The notes below the pieces were generated by a model. The model ran no database searches. It was given only the letters and a program-made list of their open reading frames with translations, and was not told the origin of the DNA. Below are positions 16,911 to 26,145 of a DNA stretch of 64,000 nt, piece by piece; the stretch's first letter is position 1, and every line of letters starts with the position of its first letter. Origin of the DNA: Oceanobacillus jeddahensis (lineage in GTDB: Bacteria; Bacillota; Bacilli; Bacillales; Amphibacillaceae). The stretch covers positions 521,121 to 585,120 of the forward strand of contig NZ_CCDM010000003.1 of the NCBI RefSeq assembly GCF_000750635.1, in the 5' to 3' direction. The position numbers and the translations under genes are program-made.

Positions 16911-18272
16911 ATGAATGAAGTTTTTTTCTTTGAGGAATTATTAAATTCAGAAGATGATGCTATAACAATTGTTAACAGAGAAAAAAAAGTAATCTATTGG
17001 AATAATGCGGCAGAACAAACCTATCAAATTGCTAAGGAACAAATTATTAACCAGCCTATCACGAATTTTTTTTCACATGATGATCTGATGGTAATGAACG
17101 TATTAAACACGATGAAACCTGTCAAAAATGCCTATCATAGACCAAGAAAAGACAAACATGTTGTTGTAAATTCATCTCCTGTCTTCAATCAGGAAAATAC
17201 ATTAATTGGCGTGATTTCGATTGAACGTGATATTACGCATATTGTAAAACTAAATGACAATTTAGAAAGCACCTCTCAAGAATTACAGGAACTAAAACAA
17301 AAAATGACTCCCGCTTCGTCCAACTCTCCCTTTGCCAAATTAAAAGGAGACAGTCAAGCACTCCACCAGATGATTCGACTAGCTAGTAAAACGGCTGACA
17401 CAGATGCAACGACATTAATTCTAGGAGAAAGTGGTACAGGCAAAGAAGTATGTGCCAGGGCTATCCATGATGCTAGTAAGAGAAAAGATGCTCCTTTTAT
17501 CCCTGTCAATTGTGGTGCAATTCCGCAAGCTCTATTTGAAAGTGAATTATTCGGATATGAAAGTGGTTCCTTTACAGGCGCTGAAAAAGGAGGAAAAGCT
17601 GGAAAAATTGAAATGGCTGATGGTGGTACAATTTTTTTAGATGAAGTCGGTGAGCTCCCTTTAGATATGCAAGTGAAGCTTCTACGTGTTCTGCAGGAAA
17701 ATCGCATTTACCGGATCGGTAACTCCCGAGGAAAACAAATTGATGTCCGTTTTATAGCTGCAACAAATCAAGATTTAGAGAAACTGATGCAAGAGAATAA
17801 ATTTAGATCAGATTTATTTTATAGATTAAATGTTATTCAATTAACCATGCCTCCTTTACGTGATAGGATAAAAGATATTAACATACTCGCAAAAACGTTT
17901 TTAAAACAATTTGCGGTTAAATATCAGACTTCTGTTCCAGAGTTACCTACTGATACAATGGAGGTATTACAACAATACCATTGGCCTGGTAATATAAGAG
18001 AAATCCGGAATCTGATGGAGAGAATCATTATTTTACATGAAGGAGCAACTTTAACAAGGCAGGATGTATTAAGTTTTCTCCCTGGTTCATTTTCAAAGGC
18101 CTCATTATCCCCTATTGATACGCTGCCATTGGAGAAGGAAAACATAGAAAAAATATCCATTGAACAAGCCTTAGATCGATGTAACGGCAATAAATCCAAA
18201 GCGGCTAAGCAATTAGGGATATCCCGGGTGACATTGTATCAAAAAATCAAAAAATACAATCTTAATAACTAA
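16911..18272 (+). CDS. rocR: Sigma-54-dependent activator, RocR-like
   Basis: A 453-residue NtrC-class activator. It has an N-terminal PAS domain (about 8-115), then an AAA+ core with Walker A GESGTGKE (172-179), the sigma-54 contact loop GSFTGA (219-224, usually GAFTGA) and Walker B GGTIFLDE. The C-terminal Fis-type helix-turn-helix is NKSKAAKQLGISRVTLYQKI. Size and layout equal B. subtilis RocR (461), which senses ornithine/citrulline and activates roc genes. Position next to rocA with its -24/-12 promoter supports that role. The effector could instead be proline (PutR-like). The start follows GAGGTG. Confidence 0.9.
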   Translation: MNEVFFFEELLNSEDDAITIVNREKKVIYWNNAAEQTYQIAKEQIINQPITNFFSHDDLMVMNVLNTMKPVKNAYHRPRKDKHVVVNSSPVFNQENTLIGVISIERDITHIVKLNDNLESTSQELQELKQKMTPASSNSPFAKLKGDSQALHQMIRLASKTADTDATTLILGESGTGKEVCARAIHDASKRKDAPFIPVNCGAIPQALFESELFGYESGSFTGAEKGGKAGKIEMADGGTIFLDEVGELPLDMQVKLLRVLQENRIYRIGNSRGKQIDVRFIAATNQDLEKLMQENKFRSDLFYRLNVIQLTMPPLRDRIKDINILAKTFLKQFAVKYQTSVPELPTDTMEVLQQYHWPGNIREIRNLMERIIILHEGATLTRQDVLSFLPGSFSKASLSPIDTLPLEKENIEKISIEQALDRCNGNKSKAAKQLGISRVTLYQKIKKYNLNN

Positions 18273-18438
18273 TCTAAATTTGTATTGTCGAAAAATATAA
18301 TCTTATTACTAGTTTTGTCGAAGGTATTCCATTTTATTTCATCTTTTGCGATAATTCTTTTGGTACTTTAATAACAATACTCTTATTACGTTATTCATTG
18401 CAGCCAAAAATTACTAGGAAAGGTGCATCGTATATGAC

Positions 18439-18618
18439 ATGAAGTATGAAAGAAAACTTGGTGAGTACAATAGGGAAACCATTGTACTGTCCATTGTTCA
18501 AAAAAGAAGTGAAATGTTACAACAAGCACAAAAGAATGGCTTAGGAGCCAAAGAAACCGTCAATTGCAGCCAAGAATTAGATGAACTGATGAATCAGCTA
18601 GTTCTTTTAGATAATTAA
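18439..18618 (+). CDS. Spo0E-like aspartyl-phosphate phosphatase, 59 aa
   Basis: A 59-codon frame. The C-terminal half carries NCSQELDELMNQL, the SQxLD signature of the Spo0E family, which dephosphorylates Spo0A~P and delays sporulation. Family members are about 50-85 aa and form two helices. The only in-frame ATG is at 18439, about 13 bases after AAAGGTG, which is longer than usual, so initiation may be weak. It is monocistronic and follows rocR on the same strand. Confidence 0.8.
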   Translation: MKYERKLGEYNRETIVLSIVQKRSEMLQQAQKNGLGAKETVNCSQELDELMNQLVLLDN

Positions 18619-18796
18619 CATAAAGTGAAACATTGTTTTTTGGGTTTTTCTTACTCCTTCTACATAATGGAGCGCTAGATTACCCATTGGACAAATCAGT
18701 TTGTTACCAGCAAGCTAATCCCCTGCCTGTACTTTTTTGTATCTTAGGAAATTTTTACGCAGGGGGCTTGCTGCTAATTAAATTGTGATAAATAGT

Positions 18797-18832
18797 GAAA
18801 GAGGCTCTTTTCTTAAAAGAGTCTCTGTTTTA
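18797..18832 (+). terminator. Terminator-like hairpin upstream of yuaF
   Basis: AGAGGCTCTTTT / AAAAGAGTCTCT with loop CTT, followed by GTTTTATT. It probably ends the transcript from the Spo0E-like gene. Confidence 0.65.
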
Positions 18833-18867
18833 TTATAGTAGTATAAAACAAAACCCCCTCAAAAAAA

Positions 18868-18894
18868 TGAAACCAAATAAGAAGGATAAACGTA
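18868..18894 (+). promoter_or_regulatory. SigW-type promoter of yuaF-floT
   Basis: TGAAAC (18868-18873), 17 bases, then CGTA (18891-18894). This is the ECF SigW consensus, and yuaF-floT is a known SigW operon in B. subtilis. Confidence 0.9.
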
Positions 18895-18931
18895 CATATT
18901 AAGTAAGACAAAGAGTAAGGGAGGGTACATA

Positions 18932-19459
18932 TTGACATTATTTGGTTACGCTATACAAGATTTATATTTATGGGTGTTAATTATAGCAGCGATTTTAACC
19001 GTAGTCGTCTTGCTATTTGGAGATTTGTTGGATGGTATTTTTGAATCAATTCCTTTCTTACATCCCGTACTCATTCTCTCCTTTTTCATTTTTTTCTCTG
19101 CCATCGGATATGTTCTCGAATGGTTCATGAACTGGTCGAGTCTTGTAATTCTTATTATTTCTTCTATATTAAGTATTATTTTTGTAACTCTCCTGCATTT
19201 ATTTGTGCTTGTCCCAATCAGATCCGCCGAACAATCATGGGGATATTCCGAAGAAGCACTAATTGGCAGTGTAGGAACCGCGATTGTATCTATTCCAGTT
19301 GATGGTTATGGAGAAGTAATCGTCCAATGGAAGAGCGGGGTTATTTCAAAACCGGCTGTTAGCTATGATAATGAAGCAATCTCTCAGAATGAGCGTGTTT
19401 TGATTATCGAAATAAAAGATGGAGTTTTCTATGTCAGTCCATATGAATCGTTGGATTAG
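18932..19459 (+). CDS. yuaF: NfeD-like membrane protein YuaF
   Basis: A 175-residue protein with three TM segments (about 10-32, 42-62, 68-92) and a C-terminal soluble OB-fold domain (GSVGTAIVSIPVDGYGEVIV onward). This is the layout of NfeD proteins that pair with flotillins. The start is a TTG, 7 bases after GGGAGGG. It is followed 141 bp later by floT on the same strand and preceded by a SigW promoter, as in B. subtilis. It probably acts with flotillin in membrane-fluidity domains and resistance to cell-envelope stress. Confidence 0.92.
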   Translation: MTLFGYAIQDLYLWVLIIAAILTVVVLLFGDLLDGIFESIPFLHPVLILSFFIFFSAIGYVLEWFMNWSSLVILIISSILSIIFVTLLHLFVLVPIRSAEQSWGYSEEALIGSVGTAIVSIPVDGYGEVIVQWKSGVISKPAVSYDNEAISQNERVLIIEIKDGVFYVSPYESLD

Positions 19460-19600
19460 CTAATTATAGATTAGCTTTTCATATATAATGAAGCTGCATT
19501 CTTTTTAATTACAGAGAATGATAGTGGATAGATTCAGGTTGTTATTATTTTACTCACTTGTAATAGCAGCCTGAAAAATAAAACTTAGAGGAGGAAAAAA

Positions 19601-21154
19601 ATGTCAGAACTTTGGATTGTCATTATTGTAGCAGCCGCACTTCTTTTAGCATTACTCGGTTTATTTGTAACAAAATACCGTACTGCTGGACCTGATGAAG
19701 CGCTTATTGTTACAGGGAGTTATTTAGGTGGAAAGAATGTTCACGTCGATGAAGCCGGAAATAAAATTAAAATTATTCGTGGTGGCGGTACATTCGTTGT
19801 TCCTGTCTTTCAACAAGCGGAACCACTTAGTCTATTATCTAGTAAATTGGAGGTAACTACTCCAGAAGTTTACACAGAACAAGGTGTTCCTGTTTTAGCA
19901 GATGGTACAGCAATTATAAAAATAGGTGGATCTATCAGTGAAATTGCTACAGCAGCAGAACAATTTCTTGGAAAATCAAAACAAGACCGAGAGCTTGAAG
20001 CAAAAGAAGTTCTAGAAGGTCATTTGCGTTCCATCTTAGGTTCTATGACGGTTGAAGAAATCTATAAAAACCGTGATAAGTTCTCTCAAGAAGTACAGAG
20101 AGTTGCTTCCAATGACTTGGCTAAAATGGGATTAATTATTGTATCTTTTACTATTAAAGATGTTAGAGATTCCAACGGATACTTAGAATCACTTGGTCGG
20201 CCTCGTATCGCTCAAGTAAAGCGTGATGCTGATATTGCTACTGCTGAAGCAGAAAAAGAAACAAGAATTAAGCGTGCGGAAGCAGCAAAAGATGCAAAAC
20301 GTGCAGAATTACAGCGAGCAACAGAGATTGCGGAGTCAGAAAAAGAAAATCAATTAAAAACTTCTGAATACCGTCGTGAGCAAGATACAGCAAAAGCACG
20401 TGCAGACCAAGCTTATGATTTTGAAACAGCCCGTTCTAAACAAGAAGTTACGGAACAAGAAATGCAAATCAAAATCATCGAGCGTCAAAAACAAATTGAG
20501 TTGGAAGAAAAAGAGATTCTGCGTCGTGAAAAACAATATGACTCAGAAGTTAAGAAAAAAGCAGACGCAGACAGATACTCTGTTGAGCAATCTGCCGTTG
20601 CTGAGAAAGCCAGAGAAATGGCTACAGCGGATGCGAATCAATATCGCATTGAAACAGCAGCTCGTGCAGAAGCTGAAAAAGTCCGTGTTGACGGTCTCGC
20701 AAAAGCAGATGCAGAACGTGCTCAAGGGGAATCAGAAGCAGAAGTTATCCGCTTGAAAGGTCTTGCAGAAGCAGAAGCAAAAGAAAAAGTTGCGCAAGCC
20801 TTTGAACAATATGGAGAAGCAGCTATTCTTGATATGGTTATCAAAATGCTTCCAGATTATGCGAAACAAGTGGCAAGTCCGCTATCCAATATTGATAAAA
20901 TTACAGTTGTCGATACAGGAAGCAATGGCTCTAATGGTGGAGCAAATAAAGTTTCCAGCTATGCAACTAACTTAATCAGTACATTACAGGAAAACTTAAA
21001 AGAAACCTCTGGAATTGACATTAAAGAATTACTGGCAGGCGCATCAAAAGGAAAGGTTGCTTCAGAAGTCGATCAAACGCCTGCATCAACAGCAAGTTCA
21101 GAAGTTGCTGCAGCGAAAACGGACAGTAAAAATAGCAGTGGTGCAACAGATTAA
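19601..21154 (+). CDS. floT: Flotillin-like protein FloT
   Basis: A 517-residue membrane-scaffold protein. It has one N-terminal hydrophobic segment (residues 4-24) and an SPFH/band-7 domain (about 30-210). A long coiled coil rich in AEAEKE / KADAER repeats spans about 210-400, with a Gly/Ser/Ala-rich tail. It organises functional membrane microdomains in Bacillus. It follows yuaF, has a GAGGAGG site and ends at a strong terminator. The alanine/glutamate coiled coil makes large open frames in other phases, which are shadows. Confidence 0.95.
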   Translation: MSELWIVIIVAAALLLALLGLFVTKYRTAGPDEALIVTGSYLGGKNVHVDEAGNKIKIIRGGGTFVVPVFQQAEPLSLLSSKLEVTTPEVYTEQGVPVLADGTAIIKIGGSISEIATAAEQFLGKSKQDRELEAKEVLEGHLRSILGSMTVEEIYKNRDKFSQEVQRVASNDLAKMGLIIVSFTIKDVRDSNGYLESLGRPRIAQVKRDADIATAEAEKETRIKRAEAAKDAKRAELQRATEIAESEKENQLKTSEYRREQDTAKARADQAYDFETARSKQEVTEQEMQIKIIERQKQIELEEKEILRREKQYDSEVKKKADADRYSVEQSAVAEKAREMATADANQYRIETAARAEAEKVRVDGLAKADAERAQGESEAEVIRLKGLAEAEAKEKVAQAFEQYGEAAILDMVIKMLPDYAKQVASPLSNIDKITVVDTGSNGSNGGANKVSSYATNLISTLQENLKETSGIDIKELLAGASKGKVASEVDQTPASTASSEVAAAKTDSKNSSGATD

Positions 21155-21203
21155 TAACATAACAGTATGATTCTATTTTAAATAAAACTGTTCATTTGTA
21201 AAC

Positions 21204-21246
21204 AAAACTACGGATTCGCTAAAATCGAGCGAATCCGTAGTTTTTC
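21204..21246 (+). terminator. Terminator of yuaF-floT
   Basis: AAACTACGGATTCGCT / AGCGAATCCGTAGTTT followed by TT, a 16-bp stem. Confidence 0.9.
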
Positions 21247-21268
21247 TTGTACCTTGCTATTGTAGAAC

Positions 21269-21310
21269 AAAAGTCTTTCACTTCAAATTTTTTATAGTGA
21301 AAGGCTTTTC
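21269..21310. terminator. Terminator-like hairpin between floT and HIT gene
   Basis: CTTTCACT / AGTGAAAG stem flanked by AAAAG and CTTTT. It could serve the minus-strand HIT gene or act in both directions. Confidence 0.5.
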
Positions 21311-21360
21311 TAATATTTTTATGTAATATCAATGACATTTACTCTTTTTGGCATTGACCT

Positions 21361-21792
21361 TTAAAATCGAATCTCCCCTTCTTCTTTTTCTGTCCGGCTA
21401 TTTAAGGAAGACTTAAACAAATAACGTATCCCTTTTCCCGCCATCTGTTCATTTTCATAGCGGGGAAGCAAATGCAAATGGGCATGGTTCACATGCTGGC
21501 CGGCCACTTCTCCACTATTCCAGCCAACATTATATCCAGAAGGTTTATGATTTTCATCAATGATAAATTTCGCTTTGTGCAGAATATCTTTAATCGCCAA
21601 CCATTCTTCATCCGTTATATCGAATGGGGATACACGATGTGCTTTGGTTACAATTACTCCAGCACCTTCAAGTGGAATTCCAGATTGTTTTGCTTCATCC
21701 AATTGTAAAAATCTAGCTTGTTCATTTTCCAAAACAACCTGCTGATTGACTAACAGTTGAGGATAACAAAAAGGACATGAAGAATTGTCCAT
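21361..21792 (-). CDS. HIT family nucleotide hydrolase/transferase
   Basis: A 143-residue histidine-triad protein. The triad H103-A-H105-L-H107 lies in GQHVNHAHLHLLPR, and the central histidine is the nucleophile on a nucleotide phosphate. An N-terminal CPFC pair suggests a metal site, seen in many HIT proteins. GYNVGWNSGEVAGQ is typical. The start follows AGGAGGC. A cytoplasmic phosphoramidase/AMP-hydrolase type is likely, but the exact substrate cannot be told. It is not in an obvious operon. Confidence 0.9.
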   Translation of the reverse strand: MDNSSCPFCYPQLLVNQQVVLENEQARFLQLDEAKQSGIPLEGAGVIVTKAHRVSPFDITDEEWLAIKDILHKAKFIIDENHKPSGYNVGWNSGEVAGQHVNHAHLHLLPRYENEQMAGKGIRYLFKSSLNSRTEKEEGEIRF

Positions 21793-21852
21793 GATCCAGC
21801 CTCCTTTCGAATTACTTTAATCAATTTCCATCTTCTAATTTAAAAATCCATC

Positions 21853-22422
21853 TCAAACCCTGTCGATAAAACAGGTTAATACCTTTGCCTCCTGATCATC
21901 TACTGGAAGGAATAAATGCGGTTTAGAGCCGGCAAAATAAGCACTGTCTCCTGTTTGGAGCAGCTGCTTTTTTCCATCATATAACAGCTCTATTTCCCCT
22001 TCCAATACATAGATAAATTCATCCTGTGAATGCGTATATGTTTTTTCATCACGCAGATTCAAAGACTTTGGGGTAACATGGACAATAGTCGGTTCAATCC
22101 CGCTATATTGAGAACGGTTAGCAAGAATTTCATAGGAGTAGCCCATACTTTCATCCCCTACTTTTTGTGGACGGTTACTTTTTTTCTGAATCACAATATC
22201 CTGTTCTTCTTTATCATCCAACACCCATGATAGTTGTATATGTAAAGCATCACAGATTCGGGATAATGTCGCTATTGCTGAGGCTGTCTGTCCATTCTCA
22301 ATTTTAGACAAAAGACTTTTAGAAATACTGGAAGCGTCCGCAATTTCTTGCTGCGTTTTATTTTCCCGCCGTCTTGCATATTTTATTTTTTCACCAATTT
22401 TATGTAATTCGATGCTGCTCAT
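21853..22422 (-). CDS. XRE-family regulator with C-terminal cupin
   Basis: A 189-residue regulator with a lambda-repressor-type helix-turn-helix (about 8-62, TQQEIADASSISKSLLSKIENG) and a small-molecule-sensing cupin barrel (about 110-185, HSQDEFIYVLEGEIEL). The longer frame from 22470 is rejected. Its ATG overlaps the -10 box of a good promoter (22466-22495) and has no ribosome site, so 22422 is chosen despite a site very close to the ATG. Such proteins regulate amino-acid, polyamine or stress genes. The target is unknown. It lies tail-side to HMG-CoA lyase. Confidence 0.82.
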   Translation of the reverse strand: MSSIELHKIGEKIKYARRRENKTQQEIADASSISKSLLSKIENGQTASAIATLSRICDALHIQLSWVLDDKEEQDIVIQKKSNRPQKVGDESMGYSYEILANRSQYSGIEPTIVHVTPKSLNLRDEKTYTHSQDEFIYVLEGEIELLYDGKKQLLQTGDSAYFAGSKPHLFLPVDDQEAKVLTCFIDRV

Positions 22423-22465
22423 TCCTTTCTTCTGCCAAATTTTTTCGGATGCTATAATATACTTA

Positions 22466-22495
22466 ATCATAAGCTAGACAAACTAATAGAGTCAA
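22466..22495 (-). promoter_or_regulatory. SigA promoter of the XRE-cupin gene
   Basis: On the minus strand, TTGACT (22490-22495), 18 bases, then TATGAT (22466-22471). Confidence 0.65.
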
Positions 22496-22553
22496 TCGAT
22501 TCTCTAATACTATTTTCAAAAAATAAGGAAAACATGATATTCGCTAACACACT

Positions 22554-22590
22554 AAAAAGCCTTGCCATCATTAGCTTGACAAGGCTTTTC
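22554..22590 (-). terminator. Terminator of HMG-CoA lyase gene
   Basis: AAAAGCCTTG / CAAGGCTTTT just after the stop, with TTTTTAGT on the minus-strand 3' side. Confidence 0.8.
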
Positions 22591-22605
22591 TGCTGTTTTC
22601 ATATT

Positions 22606-23508
22606 TCAAGCATTTTTCAAATAAGCGACGGATCTGCTGGGAAGTGTTTTTCCGAGCTTATTTTGAATATATATACTTGCTTCCTGAATACGCTTCTCAT
22701 TTATTCCTGTCTCAATTCCGAGTCCGTTTAACAGGTAAAGAACATCATTAGTAGCAACATTACCTGCCGCTCCCGGTGCATACGGACATCCGCCCAGGCC
22801 GCCGACTGTACTGTCAAATCGGGTAATGCCCATGTGAAGCGCCGTCATGATATTCGCTATCGCCATTCCTCTCGTATCATGAAAATGCAATATTAGTTTA
22901 TCTTTTGGAAAATAAGGAAAAAGACCTTCGAGTAACTTCTCCACTTGCATGGGTACAGCCGTTCCAATGGTATCACCAAGGGAAAGATAATCTACTCCGC
23001 TTTCAATTAATTGATTACATACGCTGAGTACATCCTTCACTGCAACCCGTCCCTCATATGGACAATCAAATACAGTAGAAACATAACCTGTTACAATTTT
23101 TCCAGCATTTTTAGCTTCTTTAACAACTTCCGTTAACACTGGATACGTCTCTGGAATACGTTTATTAATATTTTTAAGATTATGCGTCTCACTTGCCGAC
23201 ATAAACACAGAAGCGCCGTCAATACCAGCTTCTAAGGCGTGCTCCAATCCTTTCATATTCGGCACTAAAGCGGAATAAGTAACCCCTTTTTCACGGTTGA
23301 TCCGTCTGCCTACCTCTCTCGCATCCTTCAATGCAGGAATCATTTTAGGATGAACAAAGGATGAATACTCAATTTCCGAGACCCCTGTTTGGGAAAGCAT
23401 ATTAATCCATGCAACCTTATCATCTGTAGAAATCCATTGTTGCTCGTTCTGCAGTCCGTCTCTTGGCCCTACTTCCTTTAAATAAACATTGCTTGGTAAT
23501 CCACGCAT
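22606..23508 (-). CDS. Hydroxymethylglutaryl-CoA lyase (YngG-like)
   Basis: A 300-residue TIM-barrel lyase that splits HMG-CoA into acetyl-CoA and acetoacetate in leucine breakdown. Signatures are LKEVGPRDGLQNE near the start (catalytic arginine and metal aspartate), HFHDTRGMAIAN (metal histidines) and GGLGGCPYAPGAAGN (flexible glycine loop with the catalytic cysteine). The start at 23508 follows GGGAGGGG. The earlier ATG at 23538 has no site. In B. subtilis the homologue lies in a larger leucine/acyl-CoA cluster. Here it stands alone. Confidence 0.92.
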   Translation of the reverse strand: MRGLPSNVYLKEVGPRDGLQNEQQWISTDDKVAWINMLSQTGVSEIEYSSFVHPKMIPALKDAREVGRRINREKGVTYSALVPNMKGLEHALEAGIDGASVFMSASETHNLKNINKRIPETYPVLTEVVKEAKNAGKIVTGYVSTVFDCPYEGRVAVKDVLSVCNQLIESGVDYLSLGDTIGTAVPMQVEKLLEGLFPYFPKDKLILHFHDTRGMAIANIMTALHMGITRFDSTVGGLGGCPYAPGAAGNVATNDVLYLLNGLGIETGINEKRIQEASIYIQNKLGKTLPSRSVAYLKNA

Positions 23509-23853
23509 CCATACCCCTCCCTTTGTATGCGTTTTCAATTCAAGCTATGAAAATCCATATCAAATGTGCATGACTCGCAATCCAAATAGCATAGATATTA
23601 CAGGATATCATACCTAAGTTTATTTAAAATTCATCTTTCTACCTTTATATAATATTCAATCCAGTTTCCTTTTGTTCAACTTTGTTGAATTAAGTATATA
23701 ATAAAATTTCTGAAAATGTCAATCCTGCCTGCTGTCAAAATGAAACAATTTTGATAAAATATAATCATAGCTCCATTCATTAGAAGGTTTTCTGTATGGG
23801 GATTATTAGGCATCTGTGGCATAGTTTCAGTGTGTTCCGTTTTTTAATCATTT

Positions 23854-24190
23854 ACTCAACTTTCGCAGCTTAAAAAGTAACCTCATTTTCATAGAAACAG
23901 GGGTTGATTGTTCTTTTGATAACTTCCTTGACAAAGAAAGAATAGAAGGTGAAGTGTAAAATACCGCTGCGGCGGACCGTTTTGCTTTCCGACGTACAAC
24001 GGTTTTGATGGGGCGAGTAATCGCAGTCCCAGGACGTCGGAAAGCGGAGTGGTTGGACGGAGCGGAAGCTATACACTATCATTAGCTCAAAAAAAGCTGA
24101 TTTAACTAAAAAGCAAGCACAATAAAAAAGAACTTGATAATCCTGAAACAGCAAGATATATATGCTTATTCTTAAGTGCGAAAGTTGAGT
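23854..24190. mobile_element. MITE with ACTCAACTTTCGCA inverted ends, copy 1
   Basis: A 337-bp non-coding element. The left end ACTCAACTTTCGCA and the right end TGCGAAAGTTGAGT are perfect inverted repeats. A 5-bp direct duplication CATTT (23849-23853 and 24191-24195) flanks it. It is homologous along most of its length to the element at 44803-45058, but carries an extra GC-rich cassette at 23984-24045. No coding capacity. It must be moved by a transposase from elsewhere. Confidence 0.85.
23984..24045. repeat. GAGTAATCGCA cassette with 12-bp inverted ends inside the MITE
   Basis: A 62-bp segment bounded by perfect inverted repeats GCTTTCCGACGT (23984-23995) and ACGTCGGAAAGC (24034-24045), containing GATGGGGCGAGTAATCGCA. 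The sister element at 44803-45058 lacks this stretch, so it behaves as a separate module. Confidence 0.7.
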
Positions 24191-24242
24191 CATTTATATG
24201 CGTACTGTAAAACATACGATAATTTAGACAAGGAGCGTTTTC

Positions 24243-25835
24243 ATGATAAAGATTTATACCAATGGTGTCATACATACATTTCAACCTTCTCAGCCAGTTG
24301 TAGAGGCTGTTGTTATTAAAGATGGACGTTTCATAGATATGGGTCCTGCCGAGCAAATGCTTTCTTTCTGGAGTTCAAAAAGTGATGCGATTATTGATCT
24401 GGACGGAAAAGCTGCTACCCCGGGATTAACGGATACACACCTCCATCTTTCTGTGCAGGCAATGAAGTTTATTGATTTAGATGTGACCGGTGTGACAAAG
24501 AAAGAAGTATTTTTAAATAAGATAAAACAACATGCTGACACATTGGACAAAGGAGAATGGCTGCTTGGCGCTGGCTGGGACGAAAACCTGTTTACGGATG
24601 GTGGTCTGCCAACAAAAAAAGAGCTTGATGCAGTTGCACCTCATCATCCACTTTTTCTGACAAGAATATGTGAGCATGCTGCGGTGGTTAACTCGAAAGC
24701 ACTTGAGAAGATTCATTATTCCAGTACATTACCTATACCGGTGAGCGGCGAAATTGTAACGGATACCAATGGGGAACCTACCGGGTTAGTTTTGGAATCT
24801 GCATCCGCATTATTTAAAGCACAAATTCCTGAAAAAACGTATAGCACATGGAAAAAAGCCCTTCGTAAAACCATTTCCACGGTTATTGAACACGGAGTGA
24901 CAAGTGTGCACTCCAATGATCCAGCATACTTAGGCGGTTTACAGCAAACGTACCAGCTCTATCAGGAATTATTAAATGTAGAACAAATGGGACTGCGCAC
25001 TAATTTATTAATTGATTATAACTTTTTAGAAGATCTTCATGCAGAGGGAATGTATGCCGGATTCGGCAATAACACGCTGCAAATCGGAGCAGTAAAAATA
25101 TTTGCAGATGGCGCCTTTGGTAGAAGAACCGCACTATTAAAAGAGGCGTATTCCGATCAAGCAGGACAATTTGGAGAATCCATGCTTACACAAGAGACCT
25201 TGTATGCGATTATTAAACGCTCCAGAGAACTATCCATGCCTGTGGCTGTTCATACAATCGGTGATCAAGCATTAGAAAATGTCCTGGATATACTGGACCA
25301 GTTTCCAACGACAGCATATAGAGATCGATTGATCCATGCCCAAGTCGTCAATCCAGATTTGGTACAGCGTCTTTCCACACCTGGTCGTATCGTTGATATT
25401 CAGCCCCGCTTCCTTGCGAGTGATTATCCATGGGTAACAGATCGTCTTGGAGAAGCACGTATGCCCTATGCTTATGCTTGGAAAACACTCCTTGATAGCG
25501 GCGTTATTTGCGGTGGCGGATCTGATGCCCCCGTAGAACCCATTAATCCTTTACTTGGTATTCATGCAGCTGTTACAAGAAAAGCCCCAGGTGATACACA
25601 TAACGGCTGGTATCCGGAGCAAAAATTAAGTATGCGTGAAGCTTTTTATCTTTTTACAAAATATGCAGCTTATACGACAAACGAAGAAAAGATAAAGGGA
25701 ACGATCTCACGGGGAAAATTTGCAGATATGACCGTTTATTCTATGGATCCGTTTCAAATGAAGGACGCAGATGAATTATTAGACACCAGTATTGAAATGA
25801 CGATTATTAATGGAGATATTATGTATCGGAAATAA
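24243..25835 (+). CDS. Amidohydrolase family protein (YtcJ-like)
   Basis: A 530-residue metal-dependent hydrolase of the YtcJ/AepA group. The N-terminal beta-sandwich is followed by the TIM barrel, with DTHLHL (metal histidines, about 64-69), the long insert typical of YtcJ, AVHTIGDQA (metal site) and GGGSDAPV (catalytic aspartate). The C-terminal KFADMTVYSMDPF segment closes the sandwich. Members act on amides or formyl compounds, and the real substrate is unknown. A good AAGGAGC site precedes the start. A MITE ends about 50 bp upstream and may affect its promoter. Confidence 0.88.
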   Translation: MIKIYTNGVIHTFQPSQPVVEAVVIKDGRFIDMGPAEQMLSFWSSKSDAIIDLDGKAATPGLTDTHLHLSVQAMKFIDLDVTGVTKKEVFLNKIKQHADTLDKGEWLLGAGWDENLFTDGGLPTKKELDAVAPHHPLFLTRICEHAAVVNSKALEKIHYSSTLPIPVSGEIVTDTNGEPTGLVLESASALFKAQIPEKTYSTWKKALRKTISTVIEHGVTSVHSNDPAYLGGLQQTYQLYQELLNVEQMGLRTNLLIDYNFLEDLHAEGMYAGFGNNTLQIGAVKIFADGAFGRRTALLKEAYSDQAGQFGESMLTQETLYAIIKRSRELSMPVAVHTIGDQALENVLDILDQFPTTAYRDRLIHAQVVNPDLVQRLSTPGRIVDIQPRFLASDYPWVTDRLGEARMPYAYAWKTLLDSGVICGGGSDAPVEPINPLLGIHAAVTRKAPGDTHNGWYPEQKLSMREAFYLFTKYAAYTTNEEKIKGTISRGKFADMTVYSMDPFQMKDADELLDTSIEMTIINGDIMYRK

Positions 25836-26145
25836 TTTTCGTATGGAAAGTCCAGTTTTAGAGTATAAATGAGGTGCTGCGGGAGGGTACAGATTAGATT
25901 TCCTCTTTTCCTCTCCCGCAAGAATTTATATATGTTTTTAGCATTTAAATACGTGAATACATTGCTCATTCAAAGAGCTTCATTATTACTTATTACTTTT
26001 AACTTACATTATGAGTCATTCCTAACCTTTTCCTAAAACATATCAACCATACGTTAGAGAATTCTTTATCGACAATCACCTTTACGGATAGGACAGTCTC
26101 CTATCCCCCTGTATTAAACTACTCTCCTGAAAAAGCTTTGCAGCT
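25836..26145. other. Intergenic, 310 bp
   Basis: Between convergent genes. One hairpin, TGCGGGAG (25878-25885) with CTCCCGCA (25913-25920), has no T-run, so its role is unclear. Nothing else is seen. Confidence 0.5.

Larger units (their letters stand above)
18619..18931. other. Intergenic, 313 bp, with hairpins and SigW promoter
   Basis: Contains an imperfect long hairpin (18708-18773), a terminator-like hairpin (18797-18832) and the SigW-type promoter of yuaF (18868-18894). Confidence 0.7.
23509..24242. other. Intergenic, 734 bp, largely a MITE-like element
   Basis: Holds the 337-bp element at 23854-24190. The rest, between the divergent lyase and amidohydrolase genes, is AT-rich, and I see no other feature in it. 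Confidence 0.7.

Noticed and set aside
20376..20975. Long frames in other phases and on the minus strand within floT
   Set aside because: Shadows caused by the A/E/K-rich coiled-coil codons of flotillin.
25878..25920. Rho-independent terminator after the amidohydrolase
   Set aside because: The stem is good, but the loop is long and no T-run follows on either strand.
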